Source of the DNA: Pseudomonas sp. DY-1
GTDB taxonomy: Bacteria; Pseudomonadota; Gammaproteobacteria; Pseudomonadales; Pseudomonadaceae
Length of the DNA: 64,000 nt
Assembly (NCBI RefSeq): GCF_003626975.1
Contig: NZ_CP032616.1
Coordinates: 1,922,001 to 1,986,000, forward strand
Direction of reading: 5' to 3'
The translations under genes were made by a program, and so were the position numbers. Positions 41,588-51,796 of this stretch are shown piece by piece (within the stretch, counting starts at the first letter, position 1; each line of letters begins with the position of its first letter). The notes below the pieces were generated by a model. It ran no database searches, was not told where the DNA came from, and was given only the letters and a program-made list of their open reading frames with translations.

Positions 41588-42919
41588 TTGGACTGGCAGA
41601 CCCTGCTCACCCGCGAACGCCTTGGTAAACCGGTGCACAGCACCGATGAGCTGGGCCGTAGCCCCTTCCACAAAGACCACGACCGCATCGTCTTTTCCGG
41701 CGCCTTCCGCCGCCTCGGACGCAAGACCCAGGTGCATCCGGTCTCCAGCAACGATCATATCCACACACGCCTTACCCATTCGCTGGAAGTAAGTTGCGTG
41801 GGGCGCTCCCTGGGCATGCGCGTCGGCGAGACCCTGCGAGATTCACTGCCGACATGGTGCGAGCCGTCGGACCTCGGCGTCATCGTCCAGTCGGCCTGCC
41901 TGGCCCATGACATCGGCAACCCGCCTTTTGGCCATTCCGGAGAAGACGCCATTCGCCACTGGTTCGAACAGGCGGCGGCGCGGGGCTGGCTGGACGCCAT
42001 GAGCGAAGCCGAGCGAGCTGATTTCCTCAGCTTCGAGGGCAACGCCCAGGGCATGCGCGTGCTGACCCAGCTGGAGTATCACCAATTCGACGGCGGCATG
42101 CGCCTGACCTACGCCACTCTCGGCACCTACATCAAGTACCCCTGGACTTCGCGCCACGCCGAGGCACTGGGCTACAAGAAGCACAAGTTCGGCTGCTACC
42201 AAAGTGAGCTGCCGCTGCTGGAGCAGATCGCAGCCAAGCTGGAGTTGCCGCGCCTCGACCAACATCGCTGGGCTCGCCATCCACTGGTTTACCTGATGGA
42301 GGCTGCGGACGACATCTGCTACGGCCTGATCGACCTGGAAGACGGTCTTGAGATGGAGCTGCTGGACTATGCGGAAGTCGAATCCCTGCTGCTGGGCCTG
42401 GTGGGCGACGACTTGCCGGAGACCTATCGTCAGCTCGGACCAAAGGATTCCCGTCGGCGCAAACTGGCCATCCTGCGCGGCAAGGCGATCGAACACCTGA
42501 CCAATGCCGCCGCGCGCGCCTTCGTCGAACAGCAGGACGCCTTGCTCGCCGGCACCTTGCAAGGCGACCTGGTGGAACACATGCACGGCGCGGCCAAGCG
42601 TTGCGTGCTCCGCGCCAAGGCCATCGCCCGCGAGAAAATCTTCCAGGACAAGCGCAAGACACTCCACGAAATCGGCGCCTATACGACGCTGGAAATCCTC
42701 CTCAACGCGTTCTGTGGCGCCGCGCTGGAGCAACATGGCGGGCGCACGCCGTCATTCAAGAATCAACGCATCCTCGACCTGCTCGGCAACAATGCACCTG
42801 ACCCCTCCTGGCCGCTGTATCAGGCCTTCATCCGAATGATCGACTTCATTGCCGGGATGACCGACAGCTACGCAACCGAAATGGCCCGAGAAATGACCGG
42901 CCGATCCAGTCCGACCTGA
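41588..42919 (+). CDS. dgt: Deoxyguanosinetriphosphate triphosphohydrolase (dGTPase-like)
   Basis: A 443-residue HD-domain hydrolase. [38 protein letters not shown] and [16 protein letters not shown] supply the HD metal ligands of Dgt enzymes, which cleave dNTPs to nucleoside and triphosphate. A TTG start at 41588 ([24 protein letters not shown] upstream) is chosen because family members begin at this point; the upstream extension to 41495 has no homologous content. Confidence 0.9.
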   Translation: MDWQTLLTRERLGKPVHSTDELGRSPFHKDHDRIVFSGAFRRLGRKTQVHPVSSNDHIHTRLTHSLEVSCVGRSLGMRVGETLRDSLPTWCEPSDLGVIVQSACLAHDIGNPPFGHSGEDAIRHWFEQAAARGWLDAMSEAERADFLSFEGNAQGMRVLTQLEYHQFDGGMRLTYATLGTYIKYPWTSRHAEALGYKKHKFGCYQSELPLLEQIAAKLELPRLDQHRWARHPLVYLMEAADDICYGLIDLEDGLEMELLDYAEVESLLLGLVGDDLPETYRQLGPKDSRRRKLAILRGKAIEHLTNAAARAFVEQQDALLAGTLQGDLVEHMHGAAKRCVLRAKAIAREKIFQDKRKTLHEIGAYTTLEILLNAFCGAALEQHGGRTPSFKNQRILDLLGNNAPDPSWPLYQAFIRMIDFIAGMTDSYATEMAREMTGRSSPT

Positions 42920-42943
42920 CCCAGCGCCCTCAGGAGACGCTTG

Positions 42944-44011
42944 ATGCGTACGTTGCTCAAACAGAGCCTGCACTGGCACGCTGGCGCACCAGCGTGGGGA
43001 CCCGCCCTGATGGCGGGACTGGGCTGTGGATTGCCTCTGGTGCTGGGCCTGTTCACCAGTCACACAGGATTTCTCTGGGCTGCCACTGGAGCCTTCCAGG
43101 CTTCGCTGGCCAACCCCTTGCACCGTTTGGGCATGCTGCGCATGACGCTGCTTACCGGATTGGGAGCGCTCGCCGCGGGGATGGGTTTCTGGGTGGCCAG
43201 CCATCCGCTGCTGAGTCTGTTCAGCTTCGCCCTGATGGGGCTCCTGATGGCCGCTCTGCAACGTTTCGGCAACGAGCTTGGCAAGCTGGGAGCCGGGCTC
43301 GCTGTGTGCCTCTGCCTCGGCCAGGGCCAGGCGGGTCTCGGCAACCTGAACAATGGCATGGCAGTGGGCGCGCTGTTCGCCATAGGGGGATTGTGGGTAA
43401 TGTTGCTGGCGTTCGCGCTGCGGGCCTATCACGGGCTGCGACTGTGGCCACTGCTACCCAGCCCAGGCAACCTCGCCAAGGTGGCGCGTCGCCTTGCGCA
43501 ACGCATGTCCCATCGCCTCTGGTTCATACACGCCCTGGCCTGCAGCCTTGCCGGCGCACTTGCCGGGCTAGCGGTGAACCTGAGCGGATTGCCGCGTGGC
43601 TACTGGTTGACGTTGACGGTGCTGACTACGATCCAGATGGACCTCAACGGTAGCCTGCAACGTGGCATCCAACGTTGCGTGGGAAGCCTCGTGGGCGCAT
43701 TGATCCTGATCGGGGTGGGGAGCTGGTTGCAGAGCCCTGCCCTGCTGGTAGCCTGCCTGCTGCCATTGATATTTTTCAGCCGGGCGTTCATCGCCCAGCA
43801 TTACGGACTGTTCGTGGTGCAGACTACCGTGTGCTTCGTGCTGCTGGCGGAGAGCCTGTCCCGCGACTGGCATCTCCCCGAACTGCGCCTGTACAACTCC
43901 CTGCTGGGTGCCGGGCTTGCGATGCTGGTCGCCTACCTCGCCTTTCGTGCTCGTCTGCACTGGGGAACCGCACCAGCACCTTCAATGGAAATGGCACGTC
44001 AGGGCGAGTAG
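42944..44011 (+). CDS. FUSC-family membrane protein
   Basis: A 355-residue inner membrane protein with two clusters of hydrophobic segments separated by a loop near 160-195, the FUSC/YccS-type duplicated layout. RGYWLTLTVLTTIQMD matches the FUSC signature. Members export aromatic acids (AaeB) or are of unknown role. AGGAG lies before the ATG. It overlaps no gene but runs head-on toward rocS2, ten bases apart. Confidence 0.82.
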   Translation: MRTLLKQSLHWHAGAPAWGPALMAGLGCGLPLVLGLFTSHTGFLWAATGAFQASLANPLHRLGMLRMTLLTGLGALAAGMGFWVASHPLLSLFSFALMGLLMAALQRFGNELGKLGAGLAVCLCLGQGQAGLGNLNNGMAVGALFAIGGLWVMLLAFALRAYHGLRLWPLLPSPGNLAKVARRLAQRMSHRLWFIHALACSLAGALAGLAVNLSGLPRGYWLTLTVLTTIQMDLNGSLQRGIQRCVGSLVGALILIGVGSWLQSPALLVACLLPLIFFSRAFIAQHYGLFVVQTTVCFVLLAESLSRDWHLPELRLYNSLLGAGLAMLVAYLAFRARLHWGTAPAPSMEMARQGE

Positions 44012-44020
44012 CCCCGGTCG

Positions 44021-47000
44021 TCACTCCTGCAGGAGACACTCCAACTCGCCCTGGACGCGGCCCAGGTTCTTGCACACCGCACGGGCCAGGTGCAGCAGCT
44101 CGGCGTGCTCGGCGCCGTTGTCATGGGCTCGGCTGTAGGCCATGCAAAGGGCCAATAGCGGTTCGGCACCGATCAACTCCACTGCGCCCTTGACCCTGTG
44201 CACCAGGCGCTCCAGCTCGTTCCAGCGCTCAGCCTGCAGAAGGTTCTCCATCTCCTCGACGTCAGCCTCGTTGGCGCGGTGCAACTCCTGCAGCAGCATG
44301 CGGGTCACTTCCGGCGAGCCGCCCGCTGCGCGCTCCAGCAGACCAAGGTCCAGGCGGACGGGCTGATCATCGCTACATGGTTCGCCCTTGGGTAGCAGAC
44401 TCTGGAGATAGCGCTGCAGACCTTCCAGGCCAATGGGCTTGAACAGGCAATCGTCCATGCCAGCTTCGCGGCAACGCGCCAGTTCTTCCGGCTGGGCGTT
44501 GGCAGTGAGACCGATGATCAGTCCGGGATGCACGCCTCGCGCGCGCTCCCTTTCGCGAATGCATCGAGTCAGTTCATAGCCATCCGTTACCGGCATATTG
44601 CAGTCGGTAATGACGAGGTCGAAATCCGAAGCACTCCAGGCAGCCAGGGCCTTTTCGCCATCCTCGGCCTGTTCGGCAAACTGCCCCAGGAGCTCCAGTT
44701 GCTGTACCAGCATCATTCGGTTGACCGGGTGATCGTCCACCACCAGCACGCGAAAAGCCCCCGGAGGCAGTTCCCGGACACCATCCAGCTCCGCCACTGG
44801 TGGCAGCGGGGTCAGACGTGGCAGACAGAAACTCATGGAAACACACGTGCCAACACCCAGCTGGCTGCGTAGTTCGATGCTTCCCTCCATCAACTTCACC
44901 AGTCGCCGGCAGATGCTCAAGCCCAAGCCAGTGCCGCCTTGCCCCGCACCCACGCCGCCGGCCAGTTGGGTAAACGGTTGGAACAGGCGCTGCTGGTCCT
45001 CTTCGGCGATACCGATGCCACTATCTTCCACTATCACGGTCAGTTGCAGATGCTCATCAGCTTTGCAGCAGGCCTGCAGACGAACGCGAACCGTGCCCTT
45101 GTCGGTGAACTTGATCGCATTGCTGATCAGATTCGACAAGATCTGCTTGAAGCAGGAAGCATCCACCATCACATCGTCCCGGGACTGGAGGTCCAGCGCC
45201 AATGACAGTCGCAGGCCCTTCTGCCGTGCCAATCCATCAAACACGCGGACCACGGATTCGATCAGTGCGCGGGGGGACTCGCGACGTGGCTCCAGAGTCA
45301 TGCGCCCGGACTCGATCTTGGCTATGTCGAGAATGTCGCCGATCAGCGCCAGCAGGGAATCAGCCGACTCTCGCGCCACCAGAATCGCCTCCCGATCGAG
45401 ACGTTCACGCTTCAAGGCAAGCTCGAGCATGCCGATGATGGCATTCAACGGGGTGCGGATTTCGTGGCTCATGGTGGCGAGGAAGCGACTCTTCGCAACG
45501 TTGGCGGATTCAGCCTGCTCCTTGGCCTGGCGCAGTTCATCCATGAGGCGATTGCGCTCGGTGATATCCACCCAGCCGCAGATCAGGCCGCGAATCCTCT
45601 GCAGGGCATCGCGATAGGGAATGGCCCAGTACGAAACTTCCAGGGGAATGCCGCCCAAGTGCAGCTGATAGTCGCGGAACAGCGCCTCGCCATTTTCCAA
45701 CGCGAGCCGACTCAGCCCTTCCAGCACCTCGAGCTCTTTTACGGCGTCTGCCTCGAGGCCAGGCACTTCCGTCAGACGCAGACCAATCAGTGCCGCGCGT
45801 GGTAAACCAATGGCGTCGATGAAACTGCGGTTGCAGGTGATGGTACAGCCGTCGAGACCGCGCACTGATAGGGGAAAGGGAATCCCATCGATAAGTGATC
45901 GCTTGAATGCCAACTGGTCGTTGAGGCGACGTTCCTCCCGCTCACGCCGCCACACCTGACGACGCAGATACAGCGCCCATGAAGCGAACACTATCGCCAC
46001 CAGCAGAAAAGCGAAGCCGATCTGGTAGAGCCGCGCCCGGTACTCGATCCAGCTGCTCGCAGGCTCTTCGGCCTTGGTATACCAGCGGTTGATGATGCTG
46101 CCCAGCTCATCTGGAGATACGGACAACAACGCCTTCTCGAGGATGCTTTGCAGTTCGGGCGCATCACGAGATACCGAAAAGGCGAAGCGGCCCGGATCAC
46201 GGCCGATGGTGTCGGCGATCCGGAGTTGCCCGGGATAGTATCGATTGATAAGGAAGGTGGACGACGCCATAGCATGCACCGCTGCATCGGCCTTGCCCTC
46301 CGCGACGTTCGCGAGACCCTCGATGCCGGTTTCGACTTCTCGCAGCTCTAGCTTGGGGTAGTTCTCGCGAATGTACGGGATCAGCGAATGCCCGGCAGGA
46401 ACCACCAGGGTGCGCCCATTTAGCTCCCCAAGCCCTTGCGGAGCGCTATCCGAAGCCCTTACCACCAGAACGCTGCTGGTGCTGTAGTACGGTCGGGTGA
46501 AGCCAAGGAACTGGCTGCGCTCGGGTGTGGAGAACAGCGTGGCGGCCATGTCGACGCGCCCTTCCCGCAAGTCCGCGAGCATATCCCTGGCGGTGGACCT
46601 GGCGCTGACTTCGAACTCCAGGCCGGTCCTCTGCCGGATCAACTCCAGGAGATCCGGCACGATCCCACGGAAGCGGCCCTGCCGGCTGAAGAAGGTCAGC
46701 GGCTCGAAGGTTTCATCGACCACCAGCCGTGCGGGATTATGCTGCGCCATCCAGCGCAACTCGCGTTCGGTAAGTTGGGGACGAAGGTTGTCCAGGAACA
46801 TCCCCGCACCGCCGCCCCAACGCTTCGCAATACCTACGCGAGCGGCATCCGGGATCCCGGCGATGGCGCTGTCGAAAATTCGCTGCAGCCGCTCGTTACC
46901 CTTGGCCATGGAGAAGCAGACGCCAACACCGTCGAATCCGGCAAAGTTCGTCATGCGCAGGTTGATGAGGTAGCCCTGCCTGATCAGGTAGTTGGCAGCG

Positions 47001-47638
47001 ACGGCGTCGCCGATGAAAACATCGCTCTGATCGAATGCGACTGACTGCAAGGCTCTGCGCACCGAGCTGTGCTGGATAAGACGCGCATCGGGGTAGAGCT
47101 GGCGGAGCATTTCCAGGCTCGGCCCCTCCGCTGAATAGGCGAGGCGCAAGTCGCGAAGATTGCCGCTGGCCGCACGACGATCATCTATGCGCGTCACCAT
47201 CACCGGCTGATGATGCATGTAAGGGATGCTCTGGATCAGGCCAGGACTGGCAGCGTCACCTTCCATGCTGTTGCCCAGGAGGTCGACCTTCCCGTTGCGC
47301 AGCGCCTCGCGAGCCGCCTCGCGGTCAGGGAAACGCAATACCTCGGCCTTGACCCCGAGGGCCTGGGTGATCAGCCGCAAGAAGTCCGCAGTCACCCCTT
47401 CGTAGTCCTGGCCGCTCGCCGTGATATCGAAGGGAGGAAAATCGGGTTCGTTGGTGCCGATCCGCAACACGCGCTTTTCCTTCAACCAGCGCTGGTCATC
47501 CTCTGTCATGGACACTACCAGGCTGCTGGATTCGGACCGCCCCAACAGTTCCAGGGAAAGATTATCGTCGCCAAGGCTGATCGAGGGCAGGAGCGAGCCT
47601 CCGAGCAGGAGGCCTGCCAGCAGGTAGATTAAGCGCAT
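44021..47638 (-). CDS. rocS2: Hybrid sensor kinase, RocS2/EvgS-type
   Basis: A 1205-residue unorthodox kinase. Signal sequence, two periplasmic SBP_bac_3 domains (about 50-275 and 290-515), a membrane helix (about 540-560), PAS (about 575-700), HisKA with H725 in FLATMSHEIRTPLNA, HATPase (DSGIGIAEEDQ, GGTGLGLSICRRLV), receiver with D1012 in VITDCNMP, and HPt with H1147 in VHRVKGAVELIG. This is the BvgS/EvgS phosphorelay layout. It starts seven bases after the response-regulator gene. The Roc name is taken from order and architecture; Roc systems of P. aeruginosa control cup fimbriae. Confidence 0.88.
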   Translation of the reverse strand: MRLIYLLAGLLLGGSLLPSISLGDDNLSLELLGRSESSSLVVSMTEDDQRWLKEKRVLRIGTNEPDFPPFDITASGQDYEGVTADFLRLITQALGVKAEVLRFPDREAAREALRNGKVDLLGNSMEGDAASPGLIQSIPYMHHQPVMVTRIDDRRAASGNLRDLRLAYSAEGPSLEMLRQLYPDARLIQHSSVRRALQSVAFDQSDVFIGDAVAANYLIRQGYLINLRMTNFAGFDGVGVCFSMAKGNERLQRIFDSAIAGIPDAARVGIAKRWGGGAGMFLDNLRPQLTERELRWMAQHNPARLVVDETFEPLTFFSRQGRFRGIVPDLLELIRQRTGLEFEVSARSTARDMLADLREGRVDMAATLFSTPERSQFLGFTRPYYSTSSVLVVRASDSAPQGLGELNGRTLVVPAGHSLIPYIRENYPKLELREVETGIEGLANVAEGKADAAVHAMASSTFLINRYYPGQLRIADTIGRDPGRFAFSVSRDAPELQSILEKALLSVSPDELGSIINRWYTKAEEPASSWIEYRARLYQIGFAFLLVAIVFASWALYLRRQVWRREREERRLNDQLAFKRSLIDGIPFPLSVRGLDGCTITCNRSFIDAIGLPRAALIGLRLTEVPGLEADAVKELEVLEGLSRLALENGEALFRDYQLHLGGIPLEVSYWAIPYRDALQRIRGLICGWVDITERNRLMDELRQAKEQAESANVAKSRFLATMSHEIRTPLNAIIGMLELALKRERLDREAILVARESADSLLALIGDILDIAKIESGRMTLEPRRESPRALIESVVRVFDGLARQKGLRLSLALDLQSRDDVMVDASCFKQILSNLISNAIKFTDKGTVRVRLQACCKADEHLQLTVIVEDSGIGIAEEDQQRLFQPFTQLAGGVGAGQGGTGLGLSICRRLVKLMEGSIELRSQLGVGTCVSMSFCLPRLTPLPPVAELDGVRELPPGAFRVLVVDDHPVNRMMLVQQLELLGQFAEQAEDGEKALAAWSASDFDLVITDCNMPVTDGYELTRCIRERERARGVHPGLIIGLTANAQPEELARCREAGMDDCLFKPIGLEGLQRYLQSLLPKGEPCSDDQPVRLDLGLLERAAGGSPEVTRMLLQELHRANEADVEEMENLLQAERWNELERLVHRVKGAVELIGAEPLLALCMAYSRAHDNGAEHAELLHLARAVCKNLGRVQGELECLLQE

Positions 47639-47645
47639 GAATGCG

Positions 47646-48323
47646 TCAGATCAGGGTGTTGCGGTTGGCGAACTCCACCAGCTCAATCAACGTCCGGGCG
47701 TTGAGCTTGAGCAACAGGCGCGTCTTGTAGGTACTGACGGTCTTGTTGCTGATGAACATCTCCTCGGCAATCTCCTTGTTGCTGAGACCATTGGCGAGAA
47801 ACTTGAGCACCACCAACTCCCGATCGGAAAGGCGGCCGATCATCTCGACTTCATCGGGCAACCCGATCTGCCGTTTGCCGGACTTGATCACATCGCTCGG
47901 GAAGTAGCTGTAGCCGGAAAGGACCGCCCGAACCGCCGCGGTGACCTCGGCGAGATCGCCCTCCTTGCAGACGAAACCCGCCGCACCTGCCTGCATGCAT
48001 CGCGTGGCGTAGTGATTGGGGTTCTGTCCGGTCAGTACCAGCACCCTCAAGGGCAGGTCCAAGGCGTGGAGCCGGGCAATGACGTCCAGACCGCCGAGCT
48101 TTGGAATGCCGATATCGAGTATCACCATGTCTGGCTGGTGCTCCCGCGCGAGCGCGATTGCATCAACGCCGTTGTCCGTTTCTGCCACTACCGCGTAGCC
48201 TTCGCGGTCCAGTAAAAGCCTGACGGCGAGGCGGATCACCGGGTGATCGTCGACGATCATTACCTTGTAGGCGGACTCGCTTCCCGGCTCGAGGAAATCG
48301 TCCAGATTGACCAGTTTGCTCAC
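47646..48323 (-). CDS. rocA2: LuxR/NarL-type response regulator, RocA2-like
   Basis: A 225-residue regulator. Receiver: VMIVDDHPVIRLAVRLLLDR with phosphoacceptor D70 in MVILDIGIP. C-terminal LuxR HTH: LSDRELVVLKFLANGLSNKE followed by IAEEMFISNKTVSTYKTRLL. GTG at 48323 is chosen because AAGGGGG lies seven bases upstream. Upstream partner of the hybrid kinase on the same transcript. A 10-bp dyad at 48414-48447, 90 bp before the start, may be its operator. Confidence 0.88.
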   Translation of the reverse strand: MSKLVNLDDFLEPGSESAYKVMIVDDHPVIRLAVRLLLDREGYAVVAETDNGVDAIALAREHQPDMVILDIGIPKLGGLDVIARLHALDLPLRVLVLTGQNPNHYATRCMQAGAAGFVCKEGDLAEVTAAVRAVLSGYSYFPSDVIKSGKRQIGLPDEVEMIGRLSDRELVVLKFLANGLSNKEIAEEMFISNKTVSTYKTRLLLKLNARTLIELVEFANRNTLI

Positions 48324-48674
48324 AGCATCGCCCCCTTGGCGCGGTTTGGTGGCTGCCAAGATAGAGAAGCTCGTTGCACTGTCGACCCCTGAACGGCACC
48401 GGTCGCGCCATTCAGGACAGGACCTACCTTAGCTTGCGTCCTGTCCTACAGCTGCGGGCCAATTTCGATAGGAAAGACAGTTCGGTTCCCGCCCGGTGAT
48501 CGCCAAATCCATGGCCCCGGGTGCAATCGGGAGCGCCGGGCTTTCGCAGTTTCCCGGCACCTCCCCTTCTGTAGCTGACAATTTTGCCCTTCATGGCAGT
48601 TTGCACGACGCGCGCAACGAGCCTCATCTATGCTGCTGTAGGCCACCAGGGACAGGGCTCGAGGAGCTTCCGCA
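48324..48674. other. Divergent spacer between rocA2-like and HD-GYP genes
   Basis: 351 bases. Holds the perfect inverted repeat at 48414-48447; otherwise no gene or clear promoter boxes seen. CGAGGAG at 48659-48665 serves the HD-GYP gene. Confidence 0.5.
48414..48447. promoter_or_regulatory. Ten-base perfect inverted repeat, operator candidate
   Basis: AGGACAGGAC (48414-48423), 14-base spacer, GTCCTGTCCT (48438-48447). Each arm is itself a tandem AGGAC/GTCCT pair, giving four half-sites. No T-run on either side, so a protein-binding site is likelier than a terminator. Confidence 0.5.
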
Positions 48675-51629
48675 ATGCCGCAAAAGTTCGCTGAGCGTCG
48701 CTTTCCGTTGCACGTCCACATCAGTGCGCTCTTTACCCTGCTGCTGCTTATCACCGGAGTGGTCCTTGGCCTGTTCAATTACCGCCAGACCAGCCAGATC
48801 ATTCTGTCCAGCAGCGATGAGCTTTTCGACCGCATCAGCGCGGAGGTGGAAACCGATCTGCAGCACACCTACCAGCCGATCCACCATCTGCTCAACCTGC
48901 TGGCCCTGAGCGACACAGACCAGTCTCTGGACAGCACAGATCGCCTCAATGCCCTGCTCAAACCCCTGACCCAGGCATTGAAGGACAACCCCAAACTCGC
49001 ATCGCTGTATCTCGGCTATGACGATGGCGACTTCTTCATGGTCCGCCACCTGCGCAGCGAAACCCTGAAGAAAGCGTTCAAAGCACCGCCGACTGCAGCC
49101 TTCCAGGTGTGGAGCATCGAGCGAGACAACCAGTCCACGGCGCGCTCGCTGACTTTCTTCTTCGACGACCAGCTCAACCAGATCACCAGCCGCGAGGAGC
49201 TCAACGAACGCTATGACCCTCGTGGCCGGCCCTGGTACTACCGTGCCCTGGAACAGGATGGTGCGATCACCACGGCACCCTACGTGTTTTTCTCCAGCGG
49301 TGCTGTCGGCACTACGTTGGCCCGCCCCAGCGGCGGCGACGCGGTGATAGGTGCCGACCTGACCCTAGAAGACCTGTCCGCCACCCTGGCCAATCACCGA
49401 GTCACCCCCTCCACCGAGGTGGTGCTTTACCAGCCTGACGGCCGCGCCGTGGCCTATCCCGACACCAGCAAACTGGTCAGGCGTCTCAACGGCGCGCCCG
49501 AGCTGGGTGAAGTGAAGGATTTCAGTCCCCCGCTCGCGGCGCTGATCGGCCTTTCCGGCCAGGATGCCCTGCGCACCAGCCTGGAGATCGGTGACCGACG
49601 CTGGGTCCTCGCCCGCCAGCACCTCAAGGAGGGCGGTCCGAAAGGCCTTCAGCTGGCAGTTCTCGCTCCTGAGGACGAACTGCTGGATGATGCCTATCGC
49701 ATCCGCTGGCAGAGCGCGATGCTGACCCTGGCCATCCTGCTGCTGTGCATCCCGCTCGGTATCCTGCTCTCGCGCGTTGTGGTCGAACCGTTGCGAGCCC
49801 TGGTCACCCAGGCCGAAGCCATTCGCAGCTTCAACTTCAGCCTGCCCGCCATGGGCCGCTCGCCGATCCTGGAAGTCGACCAATTGGCGGTCGCCACGGC
49901 GCGAATGAAAGAAACCATTTCCAGTTTCCTGGAAATCGCCTCCAGCCTATCGGCCGAAACCCGCTTCGACAATTTGCTGCGACGCGTCCTCGACGAAACT
50001 GTCGACATCAGCGAAGCCTCCGGCGGGCTGATCTATCTGATCGACAACCAGAAGGGCCGCCTGGAGCCTCACGGTCTGTTCCTCAACGATCAGGAGCAGG
50101 ATCTGGAATCACACGGTATTCGTGGCTTCGGCCTTGAGAGCCCGGCCCTGCCGCACTGGCTGGACCTTCCATCCCACGGCGGCCCGAGCCAGGTTTGCTC
50201 CTTCGGCTATGACCAGGCCGGCGCCTACCGTGACCTGCTGAAAACCTTGGAAAGCCCTCGCGTACATCTGGTCAGCACCGGCCTGCACAACCGCCAGGGT
50301 GTCACCATCGGCGTGTTGGTCCTGCTGCACCGCGACACGGGCAAGGAGTCGCGCCCCGCCATCCTCAGGCCGGAGCGCATCGCCTTCGTCGAAGCCATCT
50401 CCGGTGTCGCCGCGCTGTGCATTGAAAGCCAGCGGCTGCTGGAGAAGCAGAAGCAGTTGCTGGATGCATTCATCCAACTGATGGCCGGCGCCATTGACGC
50501 CAAGAGCCCTTACACCGGCGGACACTGTCAGCGAGTGCCTGAAATCACGCTTATGCTGGCGCGCGCCGCCGCCGCCAGCAACGAGACACCATTCCGCGGG
50601 TTCAACCCCACGGATGAAGAATGGGAAGCGCTGCATATTGCCGCCTGGCTGCATGACTGCGGCAAAGTCACGACCCCGGAATACGTCGTGGACAAGGCCA
50701 CCAAGCTGGAAACCCTGAACGATCGCATCCATGAGATCCGCACCCGCTTCGAGGTGCTCAAGCGTGACGCCTGGGTGCGCTACTGGCAGGCGATCGCCCA
50801 AGGCGCCGAGGAGGCCGGGCAAGTACGGCTACGCGATGACGAACTGGTCGCGCTGGACGATGACTTCGCCTTCATCGCCCGCTGCAACCTGGGCGGCGAA
50901 GCCATGGCGGATGCGGACCAGGCACGCTTGAAGAACATCGCCGCACGCACCTGGACGCGCACTCTGGACAATCGTCTGGGCGTGTCCTGGGAGGAGGCCC
51001 AGCGCCTGGCCCGAACCCCGCCGCAGCCGCTGCCGGTGGAAGAGAATCTCCTGGCCGACCGCCCCGACCACGTGATCGAGCGCCCTGCCAGTGAGCTGCT
51101 TCCCCCTGACAATCCCTGGGGTTTCAAGCTGCAGGTGCCTGCACACAAATTCAATCGTGGCGAGCTGCACAACCTTTCCGTTGGACGTGGCACGCTGACC
51201 GAGGAGGAGCGCTACATCATCAATCACCACATCGTGCAAACCATCCTGATGCTCAATCACCTGCCCTTCCCTGCCCATCTCGCGAACGTCGCGGAGATCG
51301 CTGGCGGGCACCACGAGAAGATGGATGGGACTGGCTATCCGAAACGCCTGACCCGCGAAGAGATGAGCCTGCCGGCACGTATGATGGCGATCGCCGATAT
51401 CTTCGAGGCGCTGACGGCCGTAGACCGCCCCTACAAGAAGGGCAAGACTCTCTCCGAAGCGCTGGGCATCATGATCGGCATGTGCCGCAATGCCCACATC
51501 GACCCCGACCTGTTCGGCCTGTTCATCCGCTCCGGGGTCTACATGGACTATGCGCAGCGCTTCCTGAAGCCGGAACAGATCGACCAAGTGGACGAGACGG
51601 ACGTGTTGACGAAAGCAGGGCTGGCTTGA
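48675..51629 (+). CDS. HD-GYP phosphodiesterase with Cache, HAMP and GAF domains
   Basis: A 984-residue membrane sensor. Membrane helix at about 17-37, periplasmic dCache (about 40-335; YDPRGRPWYYRALEQDG), second helix (LTLAILLLCIPLGILLS), HAMP, a GAF domain (about 430-600), then HD-GYP. The HD pair is H660-D661 (WLHDCGK) and GYP is 887-889 in HHEKMDGTGYP. The two halves are about 220 residues apart, far more than in standard HD-GYP proteins, because of an insertion. HD-GYP enzymes degrade c-di-GMP. GAGGAG precedes the ATG. Confidence 0.88.
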   Translation: MPQKFAERRFPLHVHISALFTLLLLITGVVLGLFNYRQTSQIILSSSDELFDRISAEVETDLQHTYQPIHHLLNLLALSDTDQSLDSTDRLNALLKPLTQALKDNPKLASLYLGYDDGDFFMVRHLRSETLKKAFKAPPTAAFQVWSIERDNQSTARSLTFFFDDQLNQITSREELNERYDPRGRPWYYRALEQDGAITTAPYVFFSSGAVGTTLARPSGGDAVIGADLTLEDLSATLANHRVTPSTEVVLYQPDGRAVAYPDTSKLVRRLNGAPELGEVKDFSPPLAALIGLSGQDALRTSLEIGDRRWVLARQHLKEGGPKGLQLAVLAPEDELLDDAYRIRWQSAMLTLAILLLCIPLGILLSRVVVEPLRALVTQAEAIRSFNFSLPAMGRSPILEVDQLAVATARMKETISSFLEIASSLSAETRFDNLLRRVLDETVDISEASGGLIYLIDNQKGRLEPHGLFLNDQEQDLESHGIRGFGLESPALPHWLDLPSHGGPSQVCSFGYDQAGAYRDLLKTLESPRVHLVSTGLHNRQGVTIGVLVLLHRDTGKESRPAILRPERIAFVEAISGVAALCIESQRLLEKQKQLLDAFIQLMAGAIDAKSPYTGGHCQRVPEITLMLARAAAASNETPFRGFNPTDEEWEALHIAAWLHDCGKVTTPEYVVDKATKLETLNDRIHEIRTRFEVLKRDAWVRYWQAIAQGAEEAGQVRLRDDELVALDDDFAFIARCNLGGEAMADADQARLKNIAARTWTRTLDNRLGVSWEEAQRLARTPPQPLPVEENLLADRPDHVIERPASELLPPDNPWGFKLQVPAHKFNRGELHNLSVGRGTLTEEERYIINHHIVQTILMLNHLPFPAHLANVAEIAGGHHEKMDGTGYPKRLTREEMSLPARMMAIADIFEALTAVDRPYKKGKTLSEALGIMIGMCRNAHIDPDLFGLFIRSGVYMDYAQRFLKPEQIDQVDETDVLTKAGLA

Positions 51630-51752
51630 TCGGGCGGCACACGCCGCGAGTTCATTCGACAAGGCAGCGAAGCTGCCCCCAGATGAAGCCCCTGCAGATC
51701 GGTGGTCTGCCTGGTGATTGAAATCGCCCGTGCAGCAATTCGCAGAAAACAA

Positions 51753-51780
51753 AAAAAGGGCGCCACCAGGCGCCCTTTTT
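51753..51780. terminator. Bidirectional terminator between HD-GYP and yggL genes
   Basis: AAAAAGGGCGCC with loop ACCA and GGCGCCCTTTTT: perfect stem with U-runs on both strands. Confidence 0.9.
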
Positions 51781-51796
51781 CCATCCTTCAACCCAA

